Of a stretch of DNA of 41,885 nt, positions 1 to 6,709 are shown piece after piece. Under the pieces are notes generated by a model. The model searched no databases, was not told where the DNA came from, and was given only the letters and a program-made list of their open reading frames with translations. How positions within the stretch are numbered: position 1 is the stretch's first letter; each line of letters opens with the position of its first letter. A program made the position numbers and the translations under genes. The DNA comes from Bacillota bacterium (lineage in GTDB: Bacteria; Bacillota; Clostridia; Tissierellales; Peptoniphilaceae), in NCBI GenBank assembly GCA_023393815.1, contig JAEXBU010000069.1, positions 1-41,885 of the forward strand, given 5' to 3'.

Positions 1-7
1 GTCTTAT

Positions 8-43
8 AAAAAGAGATTCGTGTGAAAGTGCGGATCTCTTTTT
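8..43 (+). terminator. Rho-independent terminator
   Basis: The arms AAAAAGAGATTCG (8-20) and CGGATCTCTTTTT (31-43) form a 13-bp stem with one T-G wobble around a 10-nt loop, ending in a T run. It probably ends a plus-strand gene lying left of the window. The A-rich 5' side means it could also work on the minus strand, downstream of bioB. Confidence 0.8.
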
Positions 44-412
44 GTGCTCGGGAATTTACAAGGGAAGTGAAAAAAAAACACCTAGTTTTCGGATAAATAA
101 TGCCGGAGAAACAGGTGAATCAGGAGGAATGCTGAATTATTCTTCCTATTTTGTACGAAGAGAGAATTGCGAAAACATATGTGGATTTGTACTTGAACCA
201 ATACCAAATTGTGAAGGAGCGATATCAGAATAAACCTTGAATCTGTCGAACAAGAAATTTTGAAAGCAAGTACATGTCCCGCAATGCATTTGCGTAGTAT
301 GTACTTAAAAGGAAGCTATGCTGATTTTACAACAATCATAAGAGTCTACTCTTTAAGCGAAATAAATAATGGAATTAGGAGTATAAGATTTGCCATGCCG
401 TTTCTGTGTTAT
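44..412. other. AT-rich stretch without a convincing gene
   Basis: This stretch of about 370 nt holds no gene I can recognise. It is visibly richer in A and T than its neighbours. Short open frames occur on the plus strand. One starts at ATG 100, meets an in-frame TGA at 133-135, then stays open to a TGA at 238-240. Another frame is open from about 224 and runs past 412 into the bioB 3' end, where it is antisense. An AGGAGG sequence at 122-127 has no well-spaced standard start codon. This could be a decayed gene or plain intergenic DNA, and I assign no function. Confidence 0.4.
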
Positions 413-1366
413 TTAGAGGATGCGAAATCCTTTCTTTTGTATCAGAGCCTTGTCGGTGTCCATGGCGGCGCCGGAGGTATTTAAGAAGTCGCCGGTAATG
501 GCGGCATTTACGCCGTAGGAAAGAGCGTCTTCACCGTTTTTTCGTAGATTTTTCCTTCCACCGGCGAGGCGTAAATAGGCTTTTGGAAGAAGAAAGCGGA
601 AAATGGCGGCCGTTTTTAAAAATTCTTCTTCGGGTAGGGGTGGACGATCTTCCATGGGCGTGCCTGCGATGGGGTGGAGAATGTTTAGGGGAACGGAGTC
701 TACGGAAAGATCCCTTAAGGTCATGGCTAAATCTACCCGGTCGCCGCGGCTTTCGCCCAAGCCGAAGAGGGCGCCGGAACAAACCTCGAGCCCCGAAGTT
801 TTCGCCGCCCGAATCGTGGCGATTTTTTCGTCGTAGCTATGTGTGGTGCATAGGGTTGGGAAAAAAGCACGAGACGTTTCCAGATTGTTGTGCAGTCGCT
901 CGAGGCCCGCGTCTTTTAAAAGGGCGAGGTCCTCTCGGTCTAAAAGTCCTCCGGACAAACACAGGTGCAGAGGGGTTTCTCGGCGAAGACGGCGAAAGAC
1001 GGTGGCCACTTTCGTCACTTCATTTTTCGAAAGACGACGGCCCATGGCTACGAAGCCGTAGTGTGACACCCCAGCCGAGGCGGCCTTTAAGGCGTCTTGA
1101 AGCAGGGCCTCTTTGTCGAATAAATCAAAGGAGGCAACCGATGCGCGGCTTCGTCTCGACTGGGCGCAAAAGGCGCAGTCTTCCGTACAGCGGCCGTTTT
1201 TTCCATCGACGACGGCGCATAAATCGAATCTGTTACCGGAAAATCGGGTTCGTATGGTCGTGGCTGCGGCGGCCAGTTGTGGCAGCTCCTCGTCGTAAAG
1301 GGCCAGAGCCTCATCTCTTGTGAGCTCCTCCTCTCGCAAGACTTTTTTCGTGAGTGATTGAAGCAT
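413..1366 (-). CDS. bioB: Biotin synthase, Type II-like
   Basis: Radical SAM enzyme of 317 residues that inserts sulfur into dethiobiotin, the last step of biotin synthesis. The SAM-cluster motif CTEDCAFC (C60, C64, C67) is intact. Also present are LCLSGG (C136), VCSG (C196) and the RLAGGR block with R266. The auxiliary-cluster cysteine of E. coli BioB (C97) aligns with G104 in the YGFVAMGRR segment. Extra cysteines sit at C50 (FDLC) and C173 (LCTTH). That pattern fits the Type II biotin synthases described from obligate anaerobes, which carry a [4Fe-5S] auxiliary cluster. The start at 1366 has AAGGAAGG just upstream; the longer frame to 1531 would run through the promoter and terminator. No other bio gene is present. 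Confidence 0.9.
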   Translation of the reverse strand: MLQSLTKKVLREEELTRDEALALYDEELPQLAAAATTIRTRFSGNRFDLCAVVDGKNGRCTEDCAFCAQSRRSRASVASFDLFDKEALLQDALKAASAGVSHYGFVAMGRRLSKNEVTKVATVFRRLRRETPLHLCLSGGLLDREDLALLKDAGLERLHNNLETSRAFFPTLCTTHSYDEKIATIRAAKTSGLEVCSGALFGLGESRGDRVDLAMTLRDLSVDSVPLNILHPIAGTPMEDRPPLPEEEFLKTAAIFRFLLPKAYLRLAGGRKNLRKNGEDALSYGVNAAITGDFLNTSGAAMDTDKALIQKKGFRIL

Positions 1367-1393
1367 TTCGCACCTTCCTTTCTTCTGGCATGT

Positions 1394-1422
1394 ATCATAA
1401 ACCGCGGAAAGGGAAAAATCAA
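1394..1422 (-). promoter_or_regulatory. bioB promoter
   Basis: Read on the minus strand, TTGATT (1417-1422) and TATGAT (1394-1399) are separated by 17 nt. They lie about 30 nt upstream of the bioB start and downstream of the NAD-operon terminator, so bioB is probably an independent unit. I saw no clear BirA-type operator. Confidence 0.65.
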
Positions 1423-1445
1423 CAATAAAAATGTAAAGAAGAGAT

Positions 1446-1473
1446 AGAAAAAAGCCGCCACGAAGGCAGCTTT
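1446..1473 (-). terminator. Terminator of the NAD operon
   Basis: On the minus strand AAGCTGCC and GGCGGCTT (one T-G pair) close a small TTCGT loop and are followed by TTTTTT. It lies immediately downstream of the nadX stop, separating the NAD operon from bioB. Confidence 0.85.
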
Positions 1474-1476
1474 TCT

Positions 1477-2280
1477 TTAGAAAAATTGAATGGGAGAAGC
1501 TAAGTTTTTCAACAGAGCCGCCACGCTCCAAGCGGCGGTGACGCTGGATTTCGGGTTGTTGGGATCGGGTTTGGAGGTAATTTCCACGACCGCTTTTGCT
1601 TTGTCGTTTTCCACGGTGACCCGATGGGTGTTGCCCACACTTTCGGGATCACTCAGGATACGGACTTTGGTGGCGTCGGCACCGACGGTGTTGATGCCCG
1701 TAGCTACGGCCACATTGGTATTTTTCGGAAAGCCTTGAATGGCCTCGGTGGCGCTACCTTCAAAGGCGACGGTTTTTTTGTTCGAAGGGAGGTCTTTTCC
1801 TTGCAAATAAGGGGCGCCATTCAAACTTTTCGGCGCTTTGGTGCTTTGGATTTCCGCATACACTCCGCCCATAAGGGTCAAGGTACCCATAAGGTCGAAG
1901 CCGCCGATCGCACCGGAGGTGATGTGTACCTTTCGAGACGATTTTTTGGCGGTCCTTTCGATTCGTTCGTATAATTCGCCGTCGGCCAGTGCACCGACAG
2001 ACGTGATCACTACATCCTTCCCTTTTTCAAGGAGCGCAACGATGTATTCTTTTACGGCGCCGACGCCGGCGATTTCTACGACTATGTCCGTGTCGTCCAT
2101 TAATAGGGATTCGAAATCTTTGTAAAGGGGAATAGTTTGTTCCTGAATGGAGAGGGCTTTGTCCTTGAATGCTTGATCAAAAATGCCCTTTAGGCAGTAG
2201 TCTTCGTTTAAGGTGTTCAATAGGGCGTCCACGAGAATATGACCTAGGGCGCCGTAGCCGATCACGGCGATGTTTTTCAT
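1477..2280 (-). CDS. nadX: L-aspartate dehydrogenase
   Basis: NAD(P)-dependent aspartate dehydrogenase, 267 residues, giving iminoaspartate for quinolinate synthase. It replaces the flavoprotein NadB in many anaerobes and archaea. The N-terminal GYGALG dinucleotide-binding motif (residues 8-13) begins a Rossmann fold. The middle segment with SGAIGGFD and the C-terminal ATGINTVGADATKVRI region fit the family. The ATG at 2280 overlaps the niaR stop as ATGA and has an AAAGGAGG ribosome site inside niaR, indicating translational coupling. It is the last gene of nadA-nadC-niaR-nadX, and no nadB is present. Confidence 0.92.
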   Translation of the reverse strand: MKNIAVIGYGALGHILVDALLNTLNEDYCLKGIFDQAFKDKALSIQEQTIPLYKDFESLLMDDTDIVVEIAGVGAVKEYIVALLEKGKDVVITSVGALADGELYERIERTAKKSSRKVHITSGAIGGFDLMGTLTLMGGVYAEIQSTKAPKSLNGAPYLQGKDLPSNKKTVAFEGSATEAIQGFPKNTNVAVATGINTVGADATKVRILSDPESVGNTHRVTVENDKAKAVVEITSKPDPNNPKSSVTAAWSVAALLKNLASPIQFF

Positions 2281-2813
2281 TTGTCCTCCTTTGAAGGTGT
2301 TTCGGGTACAAAAAAGCCCGCTTCAGTTAAAGCTTCCTTCACTTCGTCTAAGGTTTCCTCGTCTTTGGCAAAGATCGTATGGAAGTGGTAACCGTCGGTA
2401 ATGTTTTTTAAAGGCGTGCTTACGCTGTGGTAAATCGTATCCATAAAGTGATTTACGTCTTTTCTCGATTGGATGTTCATGGTGGCGGCGATCTTTCCGT
2501 AAATGCGGTGCTGGACATAGACGTCTTCTACCGTGGCACCCAAGTCCACGATCAGATTCAGCTCTTGGATAATTTCGTCGTCTCGATGGCGACATTTAAA
2601 GGTACGCCGAAAACCCGTGGGCGTGTCCATGTAGTAGCCGCGATTGGTAGAGAGAATAGGCACGTCTTTTGCCCGTAGAAGGCCGATGTCCTGGACGATG
2701 ACCTGGCGGGAGACGGAAAAAGTTTTGGCCAGCGCGTCCCCGGATAGCGGTCCGTCTGCTCGGCGAAGGGCTTTTTCCAATTCATAGAGTCGGGTTTCTT
2801 TATCGAGAGGCAT
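2277..2813 (-). CDS. niaR: NiaR-type NAD biosynthesis repressor
   Basis: Niacin-responsive transcriptional repressor of 178 residues. Residues 1-60 form a winged helix (ALAKTFSVSRQVIVQDI is the HTH core). Residues 70-170 form a 3H domain. H76, E84, H143 and H145 fall where the metal ligands of the Thermotoga homologue TM1602 are expected, and H102 lies in the conserved VQHRIYGK segment. The family binds operators near NAD or niacin-transport genes and is activated by nicotinic acid. The gene overlaps nadC by 14 nt and nadX by 4 nt. Its likely target is the inverted repeat upstream of nadA, so it should be autoregulated. Other NiaR targets are not in this window. Confidence 0.92.
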   Translation of the reverse strand: MPLDKETRLYELEKALRRADGPLSGDALAKTFSVSRQVIVQDIGLLRAKDVPILSTNRGYYMDTPTGFRRTFKCRHRDDEIIQELNLIVDLGATVEDVYVQHRIYGKIAATMNIQSRKDVNHFMDTIYHSVSTPLKNITDGYHFHTIFAKDEETLDEVKEALTEAGFFVPETPSKEDK

Positions 2814-3663
2814 CGGGCGTCAATCCTTTCATGGAAAAATCCAATGCCGGGGCCGAGTGGGTAAGAGCGCCGGAGGAAATAATGTCGGCGCCCAAGTCCT
2901 TGTATTTGGAAATGTTGTTTAGGTCTATGTTGCCGGAAAGCTCGACCAGAGCGCGTCCGTCGATGAATTCGACGGCTTCTTTTATTTCATCTACATTCAT
3001 ATTGTCCAGCATAATAATGTCCGCACCGGCGTCCAGGGCTTCTTTCACCATGGTTATGGTCTCCACTTCCACTTCGATTTTTCGAACGAAAGAAGCGTAG
3101 GCACGTGCTCGTTCTACGGCGTTTGCGATGGAACCTGCGGCGGAACAGTGGTTGTCTTTTAGCATGACGCCGTCGGTAAGGTTAAAGCGGTGGTTTTCCC
3201 CGCCACCTGCGCGCACGGCATATTTGGCGAAGAGCCGAAAATTCGGCGTGGTCTTTCGCGTATCTACGATTTTTGTCGCGCTACCCTCGAGAGCCTGTAC
3301 CATTTTATGGGTGTAGGTGGCGATGCCGCTCATGCGCTGGAGGAAGTTGAGTGCGACCCGTTCGGCTGAAAGAAGGGCGCGTAAAGGACCCGTAATCGTG
3401 GCTACGCAGTCGCCTTTAACCAGGGCGTCTCCGTCTTCGAAAAACCACGCGACGGTGGTTTCGGGATCGAAGAGAGTAAAGGTTCGCGCAAATACCGGAG
3501 CGCCGGCAAGAATTCCGTCGGATTTGGCGAAGAGTTGTACCGATCCGGTTGCGCGAGAATCCACTACGGCATTGGTGGAGATGTCTTCGTCGTTTATGTC
3601 CTCTCGTAAGGCGGCCAAAATGGCGTCGTCCATTAAAAAAGGTGCCAATGTCAATTTGCCCAT
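2800..3663 (-). CDS. nadC: Nicotinate-nucleotide pyrophosphorylase (quinolinate PRTase)
   Basis: Converts quinolinate and PRPP to nicotinate mononucleotide, CO2 and pyrophosphate in the cytosol. The protein is 287 residues, a normal length for type II PRTases. It carries the hallmark DTRKTTPNFR segment followed by YAVRAGGGENHR, then GVMLKDNH, and C-terminal EVEVET, IMLDNM and ELSGNI strands of the barrel. The ATG at 3663 has AAAGGAG seven nt upstream. It lies 13 nt after nadA and its end overlaps niaR, so all four NAD genes are probably one transcript. Confidence 0.96.
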   Translation of the reverse strand: MGKLTLAPFLMDDAILAALREDINDEDISTNAVVDSRATGSVQLFAKSDGILAGAPVFARTFTLFDPETTVAWFFEDGDALVKGDCVATITGPLRALLSAERVALNFLQRMSGIATYTHKMVQALEGSATKIVDTRKTTPNFRLFAKYAVRAGGGENHRFNLTDGVMLKDNHCSAAGSIANAVERARAYASFVRKIEVEVETITMVKEALDAGADIIMLDNMNVDEIKEAVEFIDGRALVELSGNIDLNNISKYKDLGADIISSGALTHSAPALDFSMKGLTPDASR

Positions 3664-3676
3664 AAAGCTCCTTTCT

Positions 3677-4576
3677 CTACCTATTGCAAATGGCGAGCAT
3701 ACGATCCAAAGGAACTTTCGCCTTTTCGATTATGTTCTTATCCAGAACTACTTCGTTTTCGGAAGTTTCCAATACGTGGATGATTTTGTCTACGGTCACC
3801 TTCTTCATACCTTCGCAAACCATATCCGGGAAAATAAATTCTTTATCCGGGTAGCGCTTGTTCAATTCCCAAAGAATGCCTTCTTCTGTAAGGATGATGT
3901 TTTCTTTTCGATCCAAATGGCCGACCGCCTCTAAAATTCCCTTGGTACTTCCCGTGTAATCGGCAAGTTCCAGAACCGATCCCTTACATTCGGGGTGAGC
4001 AAAGACGGCGGCTTCGGGGTGAAGGGACTTCAGTTTTGTTACGTGATCCGGCGTCAGACTGTCGTGTACCGGACAGCAACCGGCGTTATTGATGAAGTGT
4101 TTGTCGGGGAAGGCACCTTCCGTGTTGTGGCCGAGATTGCCGTCGGGGATAAAGAAAATGTGTTTTGCGTCGATGGATGCGACCACTTTCTGTGCGTTGG
4201 AAGAGGTGAGGCAGTAATCCGAGTGGGCCTTTACCTCCGCCGTGGAATTTACGTAGGAAACCACGGCCAGATCGTCGTATTTCTTTCGCATGGCTTCGAT
4301 GGCGTCGACATCGACCATGTGAGCCATGGGACAGTCGGCCGACGGATCGGGGAGATACACTATTTTTTCCGGATTTAAAATTTTTACAGTTTCCCCCATA
4401 AATTCCACACCGGCCATGACGATCACTTTGGAGTCAATGCCCGTGGCGATTTTCGCCAGAGTGAAGGAGTCTCCGACGTAATCGGCTGCGTCCTGAACGG
4501 AGCCGTCTACGTAGTAGTGGGCGAGAACGACGGCGTCTCTTTCTTTTTTTAAGCGTGCAAGTGTTTCGTTTTTCAA
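3677..4576 (-). CDS. nadA: Quinolinate synthase
   Basis: [4Fe-4S] enzyme condensing iminoaspartate with dihydroxyacetone phosphate to quinolinate. The preferred product is 299 residues from a TTG at 4576, preceded by AAAGGAA with 7-nt spacing; the family aligns from about this point. A longer frame to 4651 would cover the promoter. Cluster ligands are expected at C82 (DCPMAHM), C168 (GCCPVH) and C254 (MVCEGMKK), near the three ligand positions of the Thermotoga enzyme. The LAHYYVDGSVQDAADYVGDS segment near the N-terminus is typical. It is the first gene of the NAD operon; partner NadX supplies the unstable iminoaspartate. Confidence 0.95.
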   Translation of the reverse strand: MKNETLARLKKERDAVVLAHYYVDGSVQDAADYVGDSFTLAKIATGIDSKVIVMAGVEFMGETVKILNPEKIVYLPDPSADCPMAHMVDVDAIEAMRKKYDDLAVVSYVNSTAEVKAHSDYCLTSSNAQKVVASIDAKHIFFIPDGNLGHNTEGAFPDKHFINNAGCCPVHDSLTPDHVTKLKSLHPEAAVFAHPECKGSVLELADYTGSTKGILEAVGHLDRKENIILTEEGILWELNKRYPDKEFIFPDMVCEGMKKVTVDKIIHVLETSENEVVLDKNIIEKAKVPLDRMLAICNR

Positions 4577-4619
4577 GATCGTATTCCTTTCTTCCCTTGT
4601 TCCTGAATGAATCTTACAT

Positions 4620-4648
4620 AGGATACCACAAGATAGCACATATGACAA
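4620..4648 (-). promoter_or_regulatory. NAD operon promoter
   Basis: On the minus strand TTGTCA (4643-4648) and TATCCT (4620-4625) are spaced 17 nt apart, about 45 nt upstream of the nadA TTG start. The -35 box lies inside one arm of the inverted repeat at 4642-4676. Confidence 0.65.
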
Positions 4649-4676
4649 CATAACTGTCTTGTCAGTAAACTGTCAT
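4642..4676. promoter_or_regulatory. Candidate NiaR operator (nested inverted repeat)
   Basis: ATGACA (4642-4647) and TGTCAT (4671-4676) are perfect inverted arms. Between them ACTGTC (4653-4658) and GTCAGT (4661-4666) form a second, imperfect pair. The element covers the -35 box of nadA and ends at the -35 box of the divergent rhodanese gene. Because niaR is encoded in the operon, NiaR is the obvious candidate ligand. The assignment rests on position and symmetry; I did not compare it with a binding-site matrix. Confidence 0.55.
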
Positions 4677-4704
4677 TGAGTCTTTTCTCCGACGGGTCTA
4701 TAAT
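4676..4704 (+). promoter_or_regulatory. Promoter of the rhodanese gene
   Basis: TTGAGT (4676-4681), a 17-nt spacer and a consensus TATAAT (4699-4704), 24 nt before the ATG at 4729. It diverges from the nadA promoter and touches the same inverted repeat. Confidence 0.75.
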
Positions 4705-4728
4705 CGAAAGTATAAAAGGAGGTGGCCC

Positions 4729-5061
4729 ATGGCTTTCAATGGAAAAAGCTTGATGGACCGATTGTTCGGAACGAAGATAGAATCGATTCAGGCACGGGAT
4801 TTAAAGGATCCGTCGTCGAAGGTTATTTTAGATGTTCGGGAGCCGGAGGAAGTAGCGCAAGGGAAAATCCCCGGCGCTTACGTGATTCCCTTAGGAGGGT
4901 TGCCGACGAGGAAGATGGAATTGCCGAAAGACGTGCCCATTTATGTGATTTGCCGCTCGGGAAACCGAAGTAAAAGGGCCTGTCGCTACTTAAAGGACGA
5001 AGGTTTTTTATGTGTCAACGTAGAAGGCGGTATGTTGGCCTACGAAGGGGAAGTGGTATAG
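4729..5061 (+). CDS. Rhodanese-domain sulfurtransferase
   Basis: Single-domain rhodanese of 110 residues. The LDVREPEEVAQGKIPGA segment is the typical N-terminal half. CRSGNRS (about residues 74-80) is the active-site loop, with the cysteine that carries persulfide. The ATG at 4729 follows AAAGGAGG. It probably transfers sulfane sulfur, but the acceptor cannot be read from the sequence. Rubredoxin follows after 67 nt with no terminator between them, so co-transcription is likely. Its promoter shares the control region of the NAD operon, whose NadA needs an Fe-S cluster; a functional link is only a suggestion. Confidence 0.88.
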   Translation: MAFNGKSLMDRLFGTKIESIQARDLKDPSSKVILDVREPEEVAQGKIPGAYVIPLGGLPTRKMELPKDVPIYVICRSGNRSKRACRYLKDEGFLCVNVEGGMLAYEGEVV

Positions 5062-5128
5062 AATAGACGCCGCTTTTTGGTCGAAAGAAAAGGGTATAGG
5101 GAGAAAAAGAAAGAAATAGGAGGCTGTT

Positions 5129-5308
5129 ATGGAAAAAGATATGAGCAAATACCGTTGCAAACCCTGTGGCTACGTATACGATCCCGCCGTAGGCGTGCCG
5201 GAATACGGACTGGAACCGGGCATCCCCTTTTCCGATTTGCCGGACGACTGGACTTGCCCTCGATGTGGGACCAGCAAGTGGATGTTTGTCAAAGTAGAAG
5301 AAGACTAA
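5129..5308 (+). CDS. Rubredoxin
   Basis: Small one-iron redox protein of 59 residues. The two iron-binding knuckles are C10-KP-C13 (RCKPCGYVYDP) and C43-PR-C46 (WTCPRCGTSK), with the usual aromatic residues and acidic surface. The ATG at 5129 has ATAGGAGG upstream. A second in-frame Met at residue 5 is an alternative start. A long spurious frame (5077-5346, continuing into the next gene) covers it in another phase. It probably receives electrons from the flavoprotein at 27813-29006 and passes them to oxygen- or peroxide-reducing enzymes, none of which is visible here. Confidence 0.96.
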   Translation: MEKDMSKYRCKPCGYVYDPAVGVPEYGLEPGIPFSDLPDDWTCPRCGTSKWMFVKVEED

Positions 5309-5332
5309 AGCGCTCGAAAGAGTGCTTTTTTC
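5308..5332 (+). terminator. Terminator or attenuator after rubredoxin
   Basis: AGCGCTC and GAGTGCT (one G-T pair) close a GAAA loop and are followed by TTTTT. It fills most of the 38-nt gap before the next gene, whose AAAGGAGG lies directly after. It may reduce read-through into the oxidoreductase rather than stop transcription fully. Confidence 0.7.
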
Positions 5333-5346
5333 ATAAAGGAGGCCCT

Positions 5347-6309
5347 ATGAAAAAAATTCACGAGGCGGTCGATGGGGGCGTACAGCTGCCTACGCGTTTG
5401 GTCATGCCGCCTATGGCGACGGAAGCGTCACGAGACGGCAAGGTTGGCGAGAATACTATGGCGTACTACAGGAAAATGGCGGCGAACAAACACTTTGGCC
5501 TATTTATCATAGAGCACAATTACGTCGCCATCGAGGGAAAGGCCGGGAAGAAGCAAATGGGCCTGGACGACGACGAAAAAATTACCGGGCATAAAAAACT
5601 CGTAGACTCCATAAAAGGAATACGACCCGATGCCGCCGTCCTTTTGCAAGTGAACCACGCGGGCATAAAAACCCGACGGGAATATACCGGGGCCGATCCC
5701 ATCGCTCCGTCTGTCCGACCTTGGGACAAGGCGACTAAAGCTATGAACGAAGAGGATATGGAGCGGGTAAAAGAGGCCTTTGTTCGGGCCGGCCTACGGG
5801 CAAAAGCGGCCGGCTACGACGGGGTGGAACTTCACGCCGCGCACGGGTATCTTTTGAATCAATTTCTCTCGCCCTTGACGAATTTTCGCACTGACGACTA
5901 CGGCCGCGATCGAATCAAGTACCCTCTGGAAGTCTTTTGCGCGATGAAAGACGCGTTGGGGGACTTTTCCCTGGCCGTGCGAATCGGAGGCGTAGAGACC
6001 TTGGAAGGCGGCACGACCGTTCGAGAAGGAACCGAGTACGCGGCAGCCTTTGCGAAGGCCGGCGCTTCGATTTTAGACATGACCGGAGGCATGACCGGCT
6101 ACAGTCGCGAGGGTCATAAGGAAGCCGGTTGGTTTAAAGACCTGACCGTAGCCACCAAAAGGAGAGTGCACGTCCCCGTGCTCCTAACCGGAGGCGTAAG
6201 GACTTTGGACGAGGCGCAAAAACTACTGGATGAAGATGCTGCAGATCTGATCGGCGTCGGCCGCGCCTTTTTAAAAGACCCGAACTGGGAAATGCATCAG
6301 ATGAGATGA
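5347..6309 (+). CDS. Old-yellow-enzyme-like NADH:flavin oxidoreductase
   Basis: FMN TIM-barrel oxidoreductase of 320 residues, single domain. Visible family marks are LVMPPMATE near the N-terminus, LLQVNHAGIKT, the flavin-site HAAHGYLLNQFLSP, the RIGG strand, and the phosphate-binding LLTGGVRT plus LIGVGRAFLKDP at the C-terminus. It lacks the C-terminal [4Fe-4S]/FAD half of 2-enoate reductases, so it should act as a simple ene-reductase or NAD(P)H oxidase; the substrate is unknown. The ATG at 5347 follows AAAGGAGG; upstream codons in the same frame belong to the rubredoxin region and are not used. It may share a transcript with rubredoxin. Confidence 0.9.
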   Translation: MKKIHEAVDGGVQLPTRLVMPPMATEASRDGKVGENTMAYYRKMAANKHFGLFIIEHNYVAIEGKAGKKQMGLDDDEKITGHKKLVDSIKGIRPDAAVLLQVNHAGIKTRREYTGADPIAPSVRPWDKATKAMNEEDMERVKEAFVRAGLRAKAAGYDGVELHAAHGYLLNQFLSPLTNFRTDDYGRDRIKYPLEVFCAMKDALGDFSLAVRIGGVETLEGGTTVREGTEYAAAFAKAGASILDMTGGMTGYSREGHKEAGWFKDLTVATKRRVHVPVLLTGGVRTLDEAQKLLDEDAADLIGVGRAFLKDPNWEMHQMR

Positions 6310-6335
6310 AGCTGCGAGCGCGCCGCAGCTTTTTT
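6309..6335 (+). terminator. Rho-independent terminator
   Basis: A perfect 8-bp stem, AAGCTGCG (6309-6316) with CGCAGCTT (6324-6331), followed by TTTTT. It ends the rhodanese-rubredoxin-oxidoreductase unit. Confidence 0.9.
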
Positions 6336-6396
6336 CCGTTCGCGAGAGAATGGAAATTGGAGGAAATTCACTCAGCGAATGTGTTTTTTCCTATGT

Positions 6397-6402
6397 TATA
6401 AT
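6397..6402 (+). promoter_or_regulatory. -10 box upstream of the ACT-domain gene
   Basis: A consensus TATAAT lies 23 nt before the ATG at 6426. No good -35 box is seen at the usual distance. Confidence 0.5.
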
Positions 6403-6425
6403 GGTTTCATTAAAGGAGGGATAGG

Positions 6426-6695
6426 ATGAAAGCTGTCGTCAGTGTGTTAGGAAAGGATCAGGTAGGGATCGTCTGTCGCGTTACCACCTTGTTGGCGGAG
6501 CACGGTTTCAACATTTTAGATATTAGCCAAACCATCGTCCGTTCGTATTTCACTATGATTCTCGTGGTGGAACACGACGACGAGGATTTCGCCTTGGAAA
6601 GTGTGGTTAAGGACTACGAAGCTCTGGGCGAATCTATGGGTCTGGACATTCGTATGCAGCACGAAGCACTTTTCAACCGTATGCACCAGATTTAG
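6426..6695 (+). CDS. ACT-domain protein, UPF0237 family
   Basis: Protein of 89 residues made of one ACT domain. The KAVVSVLGKDQVGIVCRVT start and the GFNILDISQTIV strand are typical of GcvR-like ligand-sensing domains. The ATG at 6426 has AGGAGGG upstream. The next gene, a UPF0210 protein, begins 15 nt after its stop. This ACT-UPF0210 pairing is a recurrent one whose biochemical role I do not know. An amino acid or other small-molecule sensing role is inferred from the fold alone. Confidence 0.9.
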   Translation: MKAVVSVLGKDQVGIVCRVTTLLAEHGFNILDISQTIVRSYFTMILVVEHDDEDFALESVVKDYEALGESMGLDIRMQHEALFNRMHQI

Positions 6696-6709
6696 AAAGG
6701 ACGATTCTT

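Noticed and set aside
133..135. TGA as a possible selenocysteine codon
   Set aside because: The frame around it belongs to no known selenoprotein, and I see no convincing SECIS-like hairpin right after it.
42..484. Two small plus-strand open frames (42-233 and 260-484)
   Set aside because: Neither has a well-spaced ribosome site, and the second runs antisense into bioB. The peptides match no family I know.
583..1323. A 246-codon plus-strand frame across bioB
   Set aside because: It is antisense to a clear biotin synthase and is Arg-rich low-complexity sequence typical of shadow frames.
4577..4651. A longer nadA start at 4651
   Set aside because: The added codons cover the -10 and -35 boxes and have no ribosome site; the TTG at 4576 has one.
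5077..5346. A 90-codon N-terminal extension of the flavin oxidoreductase
   Set aside because: It overlaps the rubredoxin gene in another frame, resembles no oxidoreductase sequence, and a strong ribosome site with ATG sits at 5347.
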